A DNA stretch of 64,000 bases. Origin: Actinomycetales bacterium. GTDB taxonomy: Bacteria > Actinomycetota > Actinomycetes > Actinomycetales > Dermatophilaceae. Location: positions 1 to 64,000 of the forward strand of contig JADJTP010000001.1 in assembly GCA_016711095.1 (NCBI GenBank), given 5' to 3'. The notes under the pieces are model-generated. The model was not told the DNA's origin. It saw only the letters and a list, made by a program, of their open reading frames with translations, and did no database searches. Below are positions 48,594-58,063 of this stretch, piece by piece (the stretch's first letter is position 1; each line of letters begins with the position of its first letter). The position numbers and the translations under genes are program-made.

Positions 48594-50981
48594 CTAGGCC
48601 TGGGGCAGTCGCAGCCGTTTGAGCATGAGCGCGTTGACGGCGACGATGAGACTGGAACCCGACATGGACAGGGCGGCCATCTCCGGGCGCAGTACCAGAC
48701 CCCAGCTGGCGAAGGCCCCGGCCGCGATCGGCAACGCGATCGCGTTGTAGCCCACGGCCCACCCAAGGTTCTGTCGCATCTTGCGCAGCGTGCCCCTGCC
48801 GATGCGTAGGGCGGTCGGCACGTCCAGGGGGTCGGAGCGCATGAGCACGACGTCGGCAGTCTCGATCGCGACGTCGGTGCCGGCGCCGATGGCGATCCCC
48901 AGGTCGGCCTGCGCCAGGGCTGGGGCGTCGTTGACCCCGTCGCCCACCATGGCGACCTTCCGGCCGGCCTGCTGGAGTTTGGTCACCTCGGCCGCTTTGT
49001 CCCCGGGCAGGACCTCGGCGAGAACCGTGCCGATACCGAGTTGGTCAGCGATTCGTCGCGCGGTGGCCTCGTTGTCGCCGCTGAGCATAACGACCTCGAC
49101 ACCCATCTCGTGGAGGGCTGTCACGGCGGCCGCGGAGTTGACGCGCACGGCATCCGCCAGACCGATGACACCCACCCCGCGTCCGTCGACGGCGACCATG
49201 ACGGCGGTGCGACCGCCGCCGGCCAGTTCGTCTCGTCGGGTGGTGATGGCTGACACGTCGGCGCCCTGGTCGTCCATGAGCTTGCGGTTGCCGACGACCA
49301 CCCTGCGGCCGTCGACGATGGCGGTGGCGCCGTGCCCGGGGAAGTTGCGGAACTCCGTGGGTCGCTGCGGGCCGAGACCACGGTCGGCGGCGTAGCTGAC
49401 GATGGCAGCTGCCAGAGGATGCTCGGACTCGTTCTCGAGCGCGGCGACCAGTCGGAGCATTTCGGCCTCGTCGATGCCCTCGAGGATGACGTCGGTGACC
49501 TCCGGCTCGCCCCTGGTCAGGGTGCCGGTCTTGTCCATGACGACGGTGTCGATTCGGGCCGAGGCTTCCAGTGCGGCGGCGTTCTTCACCAGGACGCCTC
49601 GCTGGGCGCCCAGGCCGGTGCCCACCATGATCGCGGTCGGAGTGGCGAGCCCCAGGGCGTCGGGGCAGGTGATGACGACGACGGTGATCGCGAACAGCAG
49701 AGCGGTCCCGACACTGGCGCCGGAGAGCAGCCACGCCCCGAAGGTGAGCAGGCCTCCGATGAGGGCGACGAGCACCAACCAGAATGCGGCGCGATCGGCG
49801 AGGCGCTGTCCGGGGGCCTTGGAGTTCTGGGCCTGCTGGACCAGCGCGAGGATCTGCGCGAGTGCGGTGTCGGAGCCGACCTTGGTCGCCCGGACCCTTA
49901 GCGTCCCGGTGGTGTTGATCGAGGCACCGATCACGGCCGAGCCGAGGCTCTTGGCGACGGGCAGGCTCTCGCCGGTCACCATCGACTCATCCACCTCAGA
50001 CATTCCATCCTCGACGGTGCCGTCCACCGGGACCTTCCCGCCGGGGCGGATCAGAAGGAGGTCGCCCACCTGGACGTCGGCCGTGGGGACGTCGACGGGC
50101 TCGCCGTCGCGCAGGAAGGTGGCCATGGGGGGCGCGAGGTCCATCAGCGCGCGGACGGCCTCGTTCGCGCCCCCGCGGGCGCGCATTTCGAACCAGTGGC
50201 CGAGCAGGACGAATGCCGTGAGCATCGCCGCGGCCTCGAAGAACACCTCACCGCCCCCGGTCAGGGTGACGCCCACGCTGTACAGCCACCCGGCCCCAAC
50301 CGCGACTGCGACGAGGACCATCATGTCCAGGGAGCGGTTCCGCAGGGCCCGATAGGCGCCGTCGAAGAAGATCCAGGCCGAGTAGAACACCACGGGTAGG
50401 CTCAGCAGCAGGGCGAAGACGTCATCGCGCAAACCGAGCGGCGCTGGGACCGAGAAGCCGAGCATGGTGCGGCCCATCGGCGACCAGAGGGCGATTGCGA
50501 CCGTCAGCACGGCCGCGACAACAAAGCGATCGCGCATGTCGCGAACCATGTCGTCCATCGACATCCCGCCGTGACCGCCGTGTCCCATCATCGCGTGGGC
50601 CGAGTGCTCGGGCGCAGTGGTGACGGGGGATGCCCCCGAGTGCCGAGTGTGAATACCAGACCCGTCACGCCCCGAATCGCTCGCATGGTCGGTGTGACGA
50701 CCGGGCGCAGCCCCCGCCTCGCGCCGTGCCGACTCGTCCATCGGCTCGCAGACGTGCAGGGGAACCGAGCGTCCGGCGCAGTGGTAACCACACTCGCGCA
50801 CCCACCCCGCGAGCTCCGCCACAGAGGTCACCCCGGGGTTGTAGGTCACGGTCGCGCTTTGGTTGACGGCATTGGCCTCGACCGCCTCGACGCCCTCGCG
50901 TCCACCGAGTGTGGACTCGATGGCGTGCTCGCTGGTCGCCCAGTGCAGTCCGCCGACGTGCAGAACCGTGGTCTGACTCAT
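48594..50981 (-). CDS. P1B-type heavy-metal (copper) ATPase with CPD motif
   Basis: This 795-residue metal efflux ATPase is intact. The N-terminal HMA fold (VGGLHWATSEHAIESTLGGR) lacks CxxC. A His/Met-rich loop follows (TTAPEHSAHAMMGHGGHGGM). The TGES motif is in MVTGESLPVA, the phosphorylation site in VVMDKTGTLTRGEPEV, the HP motif in ENESEHPLAAAIVS and the hinge in MVGDGVNDAPALAQADLG. The membrane ion motif reads ITCPDALGLATPT, that is CPD instead of CPC or CPH. With the His-rich N-terminus this suggests a CopB-like variant, possibly with a different ion or oxidation state. A CsoR box lies 51 bp upstream. Confidence 0.9.
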   Translation of the reverse strand: MSQTTVLHVGGLHWATSEHAIESTLGGREGVEAVEANAVNQSATVTYNPGVTSVAELAGWVRECGYHCAGRSVPLHVCEPMDESARREAGAAPGRHTDHASDSGRDGSGIHTRHSGASPVTTAPEHSAHAMMGHGGHGGMSMDDMVRDMRDRFVVAAVLTVAIALWSPMGRTMLGFSVPAPLGLRDDVFALLLSLPVVFYSAWIFFDGAYRALRNRSLDMMVLVAVAVGAGWLYSVGVTLTGGGEVFFEAAAMLTAFVLLGHWFEMRARGGANEAVRALMDLAPPMATFLRDGEPVDVPTADVQVGDLLLIRPGGKVPVDGTVEDGMSEVDESMVTGESLPVAKSLGSAVIGASINTTGTLRVRATKVGSDTALAQILALVQQAQNSKAPGQRLADRAAFWLVLVALIGGLLTFGAWLLSGASVGTALLFAITVVVITCPDALGLATPTAIMVGTGLGAQRGVLVKNAAALEASARIDTVVMDKTGTLTRGEPEVTDVILEGIDEAEMLRLVAALENESEHPLAAAIVSYAADRGLGPQRPTEFRNFPGHGATAIVDGRRVVVGNRKLMDDQGADVSAITTRRDELAGGGRTAVMVAVDGRGVGVIGLADAVRVNSAAAVTALHEMGVEVVMLSGDNEATARRIADQLGIGTVLAEVLPGDKAAEVTKLQQAGRKVAMVGDGVNDAPALAQADLGIAIGAGTDVAIETADVVLMRSDPLDVPTALRIGRGTLRKMRQNLGWAVGYNAIALPIAAGAFASWGLVLRPEMAALSMSGSSLIVAVNALMLKRLRLPQA

Positions 50982-51031
50982 GGTGCCACTCGTTTCGCCT
51001 GGTCGTCGCGTGCCTCGACCCCATCAACCGC

Positions 51032-51048
51032 ATACCCCATGGGGGTAT
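51032..51048. promoter_or_regulatory. CsoR-type operator upstream of the CPD ATPase
   Basis: ATACCCCATGGGGGTAT has inverted arms ATACCCC and GGGGTAT, the GC-tract palindrome recognised by CsoR. It lies 51 bp before the leftward ATPase start. Confidence 0.7.
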
Positions 51049-51085
51049 TCCGGCCCGCCTGCCCCAGCGGCTGCACGCCCTGATA

Positions 51086-51301
51086 TCAGCAGGTGTGGGA
51101 CGGGTCCCACATCGAGATGCCTCGGTGCATGCCCGGGTTGTGGTGTTGGTCGAAGCCCATGGATTGTGCGCATGCGCGCACATGCTGGCCGTATGCCGCA
51201 GCGTCAGCAGAGGCTGCCGATGCCGAGCCCGATGCCAGGACTGCGCCTATTGCGACGACTGCTGCTATCGCGGCGGACCTGAGTGCGACGTGTGCCATCA
51301 T
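51086..51301 (-). CDS. small secreted protein in the copper island
   Basis: This 71-residue protein starts at ATG 51301 behind AAAGAGGAACGC. A Sec signal (IAAVVAIGAVLASGSASA) is followed by a mature part of about 40 residues, including YGQHVRACAQSMGFDQHHNP and GMHRGISMWDPSHTC. The many His, Met and Cys residues suit metal binding. No family is recognised. It lies downstream of neither ATPase and has its own ribosome-binding site; its upstream region shares the gap with csoR. Confidence 0.6.
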   Translation of the reverse strand: MMAHVALRSAAIAAVVAIGAVLASGSASAASADAAAYGQHVRACAQSMGFDQHHNPGMHRGISMWDPSHTC

Positions 51302-51690
51302 GCGTTCCTCTTTCTTGGTGGCTTTCAGAACGGAGTTGCTACGGTCTCGCTGGGTTCCTGGTGGAACGCCGGGGTGCGTGCTGGACCTGCCGGGGGAGGG
51401 CGCATCCTCTGAGCATCTGTATGGGTGCGCGCACGCTGGCGCACCTTGGCGCACGTGCGGTCAACGGGCCGGCGGGAGTAGGCCTTGGCATGATGCTCAC
51501 CTCTTTCCGCGGGTCGATGAGGTTCACTCTGCTCGTCCACCCCGGCGGCGGGGCCGCGGTTCCGTGAAGGTTCGCTGAAGATGTGCGTCGCCTCCCCGGT
51601 CTGCGGGCCATTGGGTGCCCAGTGGCACACCGGCACGGCACGATGATCCTCCGTCTGCCAGCGCAGGGGTTGACGAGCACCAACCCAGGA

Positions 51691-51709
51691 ATACACCCCC
51701 CGGGGGTAT
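51691..51709. promoter_or_regulatory. CsoR-type operator upstream of csoR
   Basis: ATACACCCCCCGGGGGTAT is a near-perfect palindrome (one mismatch) 28 bp before the csoR start. It probably mediates copper-relieved autorepression of csoR-copZ-copA. Confidence 0.75.
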
Positions 51710-51737
51710 CGTTGACCAGGACGAGCGAAGGAACGAC

Positions 51738-52046
51738 ATGACAGACCACGCTGCACGCCCCGCCACGATCCCGGGCTACATCGACCACAAGGACACACAC
51801 CTCACCAGGCTGCGCCGCATCGAAGGACAGATCCGCGGGCTACAGCGGATGGTCGAGACCGACAGCTACTGCATCGACATCCTCACCCAGGTCTCGGCAG
51901 CCACCAAGGCGCTGGAAGCCGTCGCGCTCGGCCTGCTCGACGACCACCTGCGGCACTGCCTGCTGCACGCCGCAAACGACCCCACTGAACTCGAGAAGAA
52001 GCTGACCGAAGCCTCGTCTGCCATCGCTCGACTCGTCAGATCCTGA
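51738..52046 (+). CDS. csoR: CsoR-family copper-sensing repressor
   Basis: This 102-residue all-helical regulator carries HLTRLRRIEGQIRGLQRMVE and the Cu(I) ligands Cys in TDSYCIDILTQ and His-x-x-Cys in DHLRHCLLHA. That is the C-H-C set of true CsoR. Cu(I) binding releases it from the GC-rich palindromes nearby. ATG 51738 follows GAAGGAACGAC; an earlier in-frame ATG at 51615 would place the operator inside the gene and is rejected. It heads the csoR-copZ-copA operon. Confidence 0.92.
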   Translation: MTDHAARPATIPGYIDHKDTHLTRLRRIEGQIRGLQRMVETDSYCIDILTQVSAATKALEAVALGLLDDHLRHCLLHAANDPTELEKKLTEASSAIARLVRS

Positions 52047-52085
52047 AACCCAACACCGACCAGCAGCATCCGAAGGAGACACCAC

Positions 52086-52313
52086 ATGAGCACCCAGGCC
52101 TTCCCCGTTATCGGCATGACGTGCGGCCGCTGCGCGAGCGCAGTGAGCAGCGAGCTCAAGAAGATCCCCGGAGTCACCGAGGTCAGCGTCGACCTCGTCG
52201 CCGGCGCTACCTCCACCGTCAACGTCACCAGTGCCACCCCGGTGAGCCAGAGCGACGTCGCCACGGCCCTCGACGAGGCAGGCGACTACCACCTCGCCGC
52301 CGCCAGCGCCTGA
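52086..52313 (+). CDS. copZ: copper chaperone (HMA domain)
   Basis: This 75-residue single heavy-metal-associated domain has the metal site VIGMTCGRCASAV near its N-terminus. It would deliver Cu(I) to the ATPase encoded next. It is preceded by GAAGGAGACACC and lies 39 bp after csoR and 44 bp before copA. Intact and of usual size. Confidence 0.92.
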   Translation: MSTQAFPVIGMTCGRCASAVSSELKKIPGVTEVSVDLVAGATSTVNVTSATPVSQSDVATALDEAGDYHLAAASA

Positions 52314-52357
52314 CAAACAAAACAGCAGGTCCCTCACCCCGGGCCAGAAGGACAGCA

Positions 52358-54658
52358 ATGATCACGCATCTGGACGACACCCAGCAACATGACCGCGACG
52401 TCGAGCTCGTGATCGGTGGCATGACCTGCGCGTCCTGCGCAGCACGCATCGAGAAGAAGCTCAACAAGATGCCCGGCGTCACGGCCACGGTCAACTACGC
52501 GACGGAGAAGGCCAAGATCACCTTCGCCCCTGATGTCGAGCCAGCGGACCTCGTCGCCACCGTGGAGGCCACCGGCTACACGGCAACCCTGCCCGCCACA
52601 CCCGCCGTAGACACCACCGGCGCCCCCATGGAGGATGCCGCGCAGCGCGCCAAGGACGAGGAAGCGGCCTCCTGGCGCCAACGCCTGGTCGTGTCCACCA
52701 TTCTGACCGTGCCGGTGGTCCTGATGTCCATGGTCCCGGCCCTGCAGTTCGACAACTGGCAGTGGCTCTCCCTAACTCTCGCCTCACCTGTCGTCGTCTG
52801 GGGGGCCCTGCCCTTCCATCGAGCGGCTTGGACCAACCTGCGCCACCGCGCGGCGACGATGGACACGCTGATCTCCGTTGGGGTGGGCGCCGCCTACCTC
52901 TGGTCGCTGTGGGCGCTGTTCTTCACCGACGCGGGCATGACCGGCATGCGGATGCCGTTCGACCTCTTCCCGGGCCGTTCCGGAGCCGACGAGGCGCACA
53001 TCTACCTCGAAGTCGCTGCCGCAGTGACGACCTTCATCATCGCCGGCCGATACTTCGAGGCCAGGGCCAAGCGCACCTCCGGCGCCGCGCTGCGCGCCCT
53101 GCTCGACATGGGCGCGAAGGATGTCGCCGTGCTCCGGGACGGCCCACACGGACCGGTCGAGATCCGTATGCCGGTCTCGCAACTGGCCGTCGGTGACCGC
53201 TTCGTCGTTCGACCGGGTGAGAAGGTCGCCACCGACGGCAAGATCATCGTCGGCACCTCGGCCATCGACGCTGCCATGATCACCGGTGAGTCCGTCCCTG
53301 TTGAGGTCGCCCCCGGCGACATGGTCGTCGGAGCCACCGTCAACGCCGGCGGACGCCTGGTCGTAGAGGCCACCCGGGTCGGCTCCGGCACCCAGCTCGC
53401 CCAGATGGCCCGCCTCGTCGAAGACGCGCAGAACGGCAAGGCGGACGTCCAACGACTCGCCGACCGGGTGTCCGCGGTCTTCGTCCCCATCGTCATCGGG
53501 TTGTCGCTCACCACCCTCGCGGCGTGGCTCATCACCGGCCACTCTGCGACCGCAGCCTTCACCGCCGCCGTCGCAGTCCTGATCATCGCCTGCCCCTGCG
53601 CACTCGGGCTCGCGACTCCCACAGCGCTGCTCGTCGGCACAGGCCGGGGTGCACAGCTCGGCATCCTCATCAAGGGCCCCCAGATCCTGGAGTCCACCCG
53701 CAGGGTCGACACCATCGTGCTCGACAAGACCGGCACCGTGACCACCGGCCAGATGGGCGTGAGCCAGGTCCACCCAGGCCAGGGCCAGTCCGTGGAGCAG
53801 GTGCTCGCCGTCGCTGGCGCCCTCGAGGACGCATCCGAGCACCCCATCGGCCGCGCCATCGCCAAGCACGCGCGCGAGGCGGGAATCGCTCTCGCGCCGG
53901 TCGAGGACTTCGCCGGGCACGGCGGCAACGGCATCACCGGAGTCGTGGACGGGCACACCGCCCAGGCCGGTCGACGGTCCTGGCTCGCAGACCGTTGGTC
54001 CCTGACCGCCCCGGCAGACCTGATCGCTCTCGGCGAGGTGGCCGAGAGCGAAGGCCGGACCCCTGTCTGGATCGCCTGGGACGGCAGCATCCGCGCGGTG
54101 GTGGTCCTCTCCGACACCATCAAGGAAAGTTCAGCCGCGGCCATCAGCGACCTGCGGCGCCTTGGGCTGCGCCCGGTGCTGCTCACCGGCGACAACGAAC
54201 GCGCCGCGCGCGAGGTCGCACGACAGGTCGGCATCGCCCCCGAGGACGTCATCGCCGAGGTCCTGCCATCCGAGAAGGTCGACGTCGTCAAGCGCCTGCA
54301 GGGCGAGGGTGCCGTCGTGGCCATGGTCGGCGACGGCGTCAACGACGCCGCGGCTCTGGCTCAGGCCGACCTCGGTCTGGCCATGGGCACCGGCACCGAC
54401 GTCGCCATCGAGGCCTCTGACCTCACCTTGGTCAGTGGCGACCTGCGCGCCGCGCCCGACGCCATCCGTCTGGCCCGCGCCACCCTAGGCACCATCAAGG
54501 GCAACCTCTTCTGGGCGTTCGCCTACAACGTCGCCGCACTGCCCCTGGCAGCCCTCGGTCTGCTCAACCCCCTCATCGCCGGCGCAGCCATGGCCTTCAG
54601 TTCCGTGTTCGTGGTGAGCAACAGCCTGCGCCTGCGACGGTTCGACCCCTCCCGCTGA
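52358..54658 (+). CDS. copA: Cu(I)-exporting P1B-type ATPase
   Basis: This intact 766-residue CopA exports Cu(I). One N-terminal HMA domain carries IGGMTCASCAARIEKKL. The transmembrane ion site is IIACPCALGLATPTALLVGT, with TGES in MITGESVPVEV, phosphorylation at IVLDKTGTVTTGQ, the HP motif in EDASEHPIGRAIA and the hinge in MVGDGVNDAAALAQADLG. ATG 52358 follows AGAAGGACAGCA. It differs from the CPD ATPase across the island, which lacks CxxC, so the two are likely complementary rather than redundant. Confidence 0.95.
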   Translation: MITHLDDTQQHDRDVELVIGGMTCASCAARIEKKLNKMPGVTATVNYATEKAKITFAPDVEPADLVATVEATGYTATLPATPAVDTTGAPMEDAAQRAKDEEAASWRQRLVVSTILTVPVVLMSMVPALQFDNWQWLSLTLASPVVVWGALPFHRAAWTNLRHRAATMDTLISVGVGAAYLWSLWALFFTDAGMTGMRMPFDLFPGRSGADEAHIYLEVAAAVTTFIIAGRYFEARAKRTSGAALRALLDMGAKDVAVLRDGPHGPVEIRMPVSQLAVGDRFVVRPGEKVATDGKIIVGTSAIDAAMITGESVPVEVAPGDMVVGATVNAGGRLVVEATRVGSGTQLAQMARLVEDAQNGKADVQRLADRVSAVFVPIVIGLSLTTLAAWLITGHSATAAFTAAVAVLIIACPCALGLATPTALLVGTGRGAQLGILIKGPQILESTRRVDTIVLDKTGTVTTGQMGVSQVHPGQGQSVEQVLAVAGALEDASEHPIGRAIAKHAREAGIALAPVEDFAGHGGNGITGVVDGHTAQAGRRSWLADRWSLTAPADLIALGEVAESEGRTPVWIAWDGSIRAVVVLSDTIKESSAAAISDLRRLGLRPVLLTGDNERAAREVARQVGIAPEDVIAEVLPSEKVDVVKRLQGEGAVVAMVGDGVNDAAALAQADLGLAMGTGTDVAIEASDLTLVSGDLRAAPDAIRLARATLGTIKGNLFWAFAYNVAALPLAALGLLNPLIAGAAMAFSSVFVVSNSLRLRRFDPSR

Positions 54659-54659
54659 C

Positions 54660-55085
54660 GCCCCGACGTCGAAGAGCCGCGGCCCCCTCGACGCTCAAGA
54701 ACACCTGAGAAGCCACGAGGACGGCGAGCGTGGCGAGGCCTCGCGTCATTGGAGCGCAAAGTCCACTGCCGCGACTCCGTCGGCTGCCTCTCGTCAGCTC
54801 AGCGCTAGCCGACGCACTGATATGGAGTGAGGGGTTGTCAAGTGGCAGGGTGAGGCGCCCGGCCCTTGGGTGGGGTCGGGCGCCTCGGTAGCTTCGTGAC
54901 CGGTGGTGGTGGTGAAGCGTGTCGTTGTCGACGCGCGGTCAGACTGATATGCGCGGGTTGGTTACCGCAAGACGGTGTTCGGCTGGAGCGTATCCGCTTG
55001 TCTAAGATCGAGTTCGCCTGTTCGCAGGGGCTTACTCATAGTGCGTTCGCGGGTCACTCCACGCGCTGCCACCGCCGCCGTTCGG
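54660..55085. other. non-coding stretch with a strong hairpin between copA and an IS110 remnant
   Basis: No supported gene. A perfect 10-bp stem, GAGGCGCCCG with CGGGCGCCTC, lies at 54852-54886 with a 15-nt loop. It could be a terminator or part of the IS110 non-coding end. The rest carries only short shadow frames. Confidence 0.45.
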
Positions 55086-55104
55086 TCACGAAGCAGCTCG
55101 GGGG

Positions 55105-55990
55105 TCAGCCGTCCTGAAGGACCGCCAAGGACCAGCACCAGCCGGCCAGTTCGCGGGCGATGGCGACATCGGCGACGGTGGAGCGCTTGCGCCGGTCAAG
55201 GAACCGCACCCACCGGGCGTGCAAGCGCCGGTTGCCTTCGTCGCCGCGGGTTCGTGCCGGCGCGGTCGACAGGTCCCAGCGGCGTCGCAGGCCCACCCCG
55301 ACCCGGTAGGCGGGCCGGTGGTGCCAGGCCGCCTCGACCAGGAGCCGACGGGCGTGGGTGTTGCCGGCCGGCCTTGGTGATCGATCCCTGGCAGCGGCTG
55401 GCACCCGAGGAGGACTCCGAGGGAACCAGCCCGACGAAGGAGCCGATGCTCGAGCCGGTGAACCTGTCCCGGTCGCCGATCTCGACCGCGAGGGCGAACC
55501 CGGTCAGGGTGCCGATCCCGCGCAGGCAACCCAGCCGGCGCACCACAGGGGTGAACTCGCTGTCGGCGGCCATCTCCTCGATCGCGGCATCAAGACGGCC
55601 GCGGCGAGCGGTGACCGCCAGGACGCTGTCGTAGTAGGCATCGAACGTCAGCTGGGTGGCGCGCCGAGGCAGCGACGGCAGGGCCTGGGTGCGCAGCCAC
55701 ACATCATGAGGGCCGGTCCAGGCAGTCCCGCCGCTATACACAATCCCGTGGCGTAGCAACAGCTTTGACAGCCGCTGCCGGGCCGCCATCAGGTCACCGC
55801 GGCAGTCTTCGCGGACGCGTACCAGATCCCGGGCCGCCTCAGTCTCGATCGTGGGAATCGCCACCGAGGTGATCTCCCCCAACCGCAGCAGCCGAGCCAA
55901 GTGCACCGCATCCTTCGCGTCGGTCTTGACCCGATCACCCGAGGGACGCTGCAGCTTGCTCGGCGCGGCGACCGGCCGGTCGACGACTAT
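55105..55990 (-). pseudogene. IS110-family transposase, 5'-truncated and frameshifted
   Basis: The reading leftwards begins abruptly with DRPVAAPSKLQRPSGDRVKT, then DAKDAVHLARLLRLGEI (the second acidic segment of the DEDD domain). It continues through a coiled part to the transposase_20 motif: LRGIGTLTGFALAVEIGDRD, then SIGSFVGLVPSESSSG. After a frame change near 55395 it ends WSLAVLQDG at 55105. The first part of the RuvC-like domain is missing; a stop codon lies directly at the junction near 55990. The element is dead. Confidence 0.75.
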
Positions 55991-56016
55991 TTCCCCCTGA
56001 CGTCGCGGGGGTCAAC

Positions 56017-56661
56017 TCATTCATCGTCGAGCAGATCACCTGGGCCGACACCCAGATGGTGTTCTAGGTCTGCTGCAGTGGCGTCGACAAGGTAGCGAGT
56101 GAACTTTGCATTGACGGCGGCCATGTGTTCGCGGGCCACGCCTTCGGTGATGTGGAGGCGGTGCGCTATGTCGGCCCAGCGTTCTCCTCTGGCTCTGGCT
56201 CGTAGCACTGCGCGTTGGCGCTCCGTGAGGCTCGGGAGGCCCCCGCGCCGGTCGAGCAGCTCGGCGAGGCCGATCAGGGATTGTGTCACCGTGTTCTTTC
56301 CTCGGCTGACGGCTACGAGGGCCGCTTGTGTCGAGGGGCCGGAGTCGGACTTGTGGGCGATGCCTAGGGCTCCCGCCCGAAGGCAGGTGGCCAGGACGAA
56401 TCGACGACGCTCATCTGTGTAGATGCAGACCCGATAGCCGGCATCGGCGACCTGCCGTATGGCTGCTGGACCCTGCAGGACACCCTGCGCGGCTCCGCCT
56501 CGCAGCTTGAGGTCGAGTGCGACGACGTCAACTTCTGGGCGATGCAGGAGGAGTTCCTCCGCGGTGGCGTACGCGGCGACGAACTCGATGTCGGGTGCCA
56601 TGAGTGGCAGACCTAGTCGGACCGCTGTTGAGTCGTCGACGATGGCCGCTCGGATGCTCAC
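56017..56661 (-). CDS. LuxR/NarL-family response regulator
   Basis: This 214-residue regulator has a receiver domain (AAIVDDSTAVRLGL, phosphoacceptor Asp in VVALDLKLRGG, Thr in CIYTDERR). It ends in a GerE-type helix-turn-helix (LPSLTERQRAVLRARARGER, then IAHRLHITEGVAREHM). The LuxR helix usually reads VA/IS; here it is HITEGVAREHMAAVNAKF, still typical. Its start overlaps the kinase stop (ATGA), so they form a two-component pair. The signal is unknown. Confidence 0.88.
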   Translation of the reverse strand: MSIRAAIVDDSTAVRLGLPLMAPDIEFVAAYATAEELLLHRPEVDVVALDLKLRGGAAQGVLQGPAAIRQVADAGYRVCIYTDERRRFVLATCLRAGALGIAHKSDSGPSTQAALVAVSRGKNTVTQSLIGLAELLDRRGGLPSLTERQRAVLRARARGERWADIAHRLHITEGVAREHMAAVNAKFTRYLVDATAADLEHHLGVGPGDLLDDE

Positions 56662-57995
56662 GGTTTGTCGCCTTCTTTCGCGCAGGGGCCAGCGATGGTG
56701 ACCGCGGTCCCGTGGCCGGGCGCGGACGCGATAGCGACGTGGAGACCAAGTCGGGTCAGTTCCCCGATTACCTGAGAAGCCAGCCCGAAGCCGTGCGGGT
56801 GCTCGCGTTCGTCGAAGCCCACGCCGTCGTCACGAACGGTGACCTCCCATCGTTCGTCCTCCTGGTCCGCGTGGATCACGACCTGGGTCGCTTGCGCGTG
56901 CCGGCGCACGTTGTGGAGGACTGTTGTCAGTGCTCGGGCCACTGCCGGAGCATGCTGCCGATAGATGAGCGCGTCTGCGCCGAGGTCGGTGGCGAACTCC
57001 ATTGGAAGGTCTGAGAACCCGGTGGTAACGGAGCTGATGATTTCCCCCAGTGACTCCGGCAGCAGCGCCCTGTCTCCGAGCGGCTCTGAGAGGAAGGTCC
57101 GGATCTGGGCGGACTCCTGACGTGCCTGGTTCTGCAGTGCCGGCAGGATCGCCGCAGGCGTTGACGGGTCTCCCAGCAGCCGCAGCAACGTACTGGCGTC
57201 GTGTACCACCAGCCGGGCCCGGTTCATCTCGCTGTGCCGCATCGCCTCGACGGCCGCACGCCGGTCGGCGTCGGCGCGGGTGGCCATGCTGCGCAGGTAC
57301 CGCGACACCAGCAGCAGACCGAACCCGAAGGTCGGATAGGTCAGGGACTCGGTGATCGACCGGTGAAACCCAAGGTTGCCGTAGGTCGTGCCAATCACGA
57401 CGTATAGCCCGCTCATAGCGATCGAAATCGCCCCGACCCACCACCAGCTGGTCTGGGTGGCCCCGAAGTTCCCGACCGTATTGATCGCCAGACTCGCACC
57501 CCACCAGATCCAGGAGTCCGACATCACGTTCTCCGGGAGCGCCCACGGCAGGCTCACCATGATCGCGAACCCAAGTCCGACATCAATGAGCCCCCATGGC
57601 CAGAGGTGGGGGCGTTTGGCATGCCACAGCACGGCGATGAGCAGCAGGGACTCGATCGTAACGACGCCGGCCATTGCTAGGTACAACGTGGGATTGTCGC
57701 TCAGGTCGAACCCACGGACCGTTCCGCTGATTACCTGTGCGAGCACGCCCAGGCGAATGATGATGATGCCTAGGCTAAGAATCCGTTCCGCTTCCGGCAA
57801 GGCCGAGCCATACTGTGGCCCGTCCAGTTCGACTGCAGCGGTTGTCGTTGAGCGCAGCACACACCGGAGTATCGCAGTGCCCGCCAGGGTGACCGCACCC
57901 ACAATTCCGCGGGGTGCCTTGCGCGGGCCCGGAAACCACCGGCAAGCATCGAGCCCCTGCTTCTCTGGTGATGTGGTCGCAGTTCCCACCGCCAT
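56658..57995 (-). CDS. membrane sensor histidine kinase partner of the NarL-type regulator
   Basis: From ATG 57995 this 445-residue kinase has about six membrane helices (for example IIIIRLGVLAQVISGTV, VTIESLLLIAVLWHA and VGAISIAMSGLYVVIG). A short dimerisation region has the probable phospho-His in RARLVVHDASTLLRLL. The HATPase domain carries ALTTVLHNVRRHAQ (N box), VRDDGVGFDEREHPHGFGLA (G1/G2) and GHGTAVTIAGP. The open frame continues upstream to 58328, but that part is translated GC-only low-complexity sequence and is not believed. Confidence 0.85.
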   Translation of the reverse strand: MAVGTATTSPEKQGLDACRWFPGPRKAPRGIVGAVTLAGTAILRCVLRSTTTAAVELDGPQYGSALPEAERILSLGIIIIRLGVLAQVISGTVRGFDLSDNPTLYLAMAGVVTIESLLLIAVLWHAKRPHLWPWGLIDVGLGFAIMVSLPWALPENVMSDSWIWWGASLAINTVGNFGATQTSWWWVGAISIAMSGLYVVIGTTYGNLGFHRSITESLTYPTFGFGLLLVSRYLRSMATRADADRRAAVEAMRHSEMNRARLVVHDASTLLRLLGDPSTPAAILPALQNQARQESAQIRTFLSEPLGDRALLPESLGEIISSVTTGFSDLPMEFATDLGADALIYRQHAPAVARALTTVLHNVRRHAQATQVVIHADQEDERWEVTVRDDGVGFDEREHPHGFGLASQVIGELTRLGLHVAIASAPGHGTAVTIAGPCAKEGDKP

Positions 57996-58063
57996 TGTGG
58001 TGTGCGTCAGGACAATCCGGGGAAGGCCCTGCACGCCAGGGCCAGGAAGCATCCGACGGGGCA

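Noticed and set aside
52784..54342. Long minus-strand frames opposite copA
   Set aside because: They are antisense shadows of an intact, motif-rich P-type ATPase gene.
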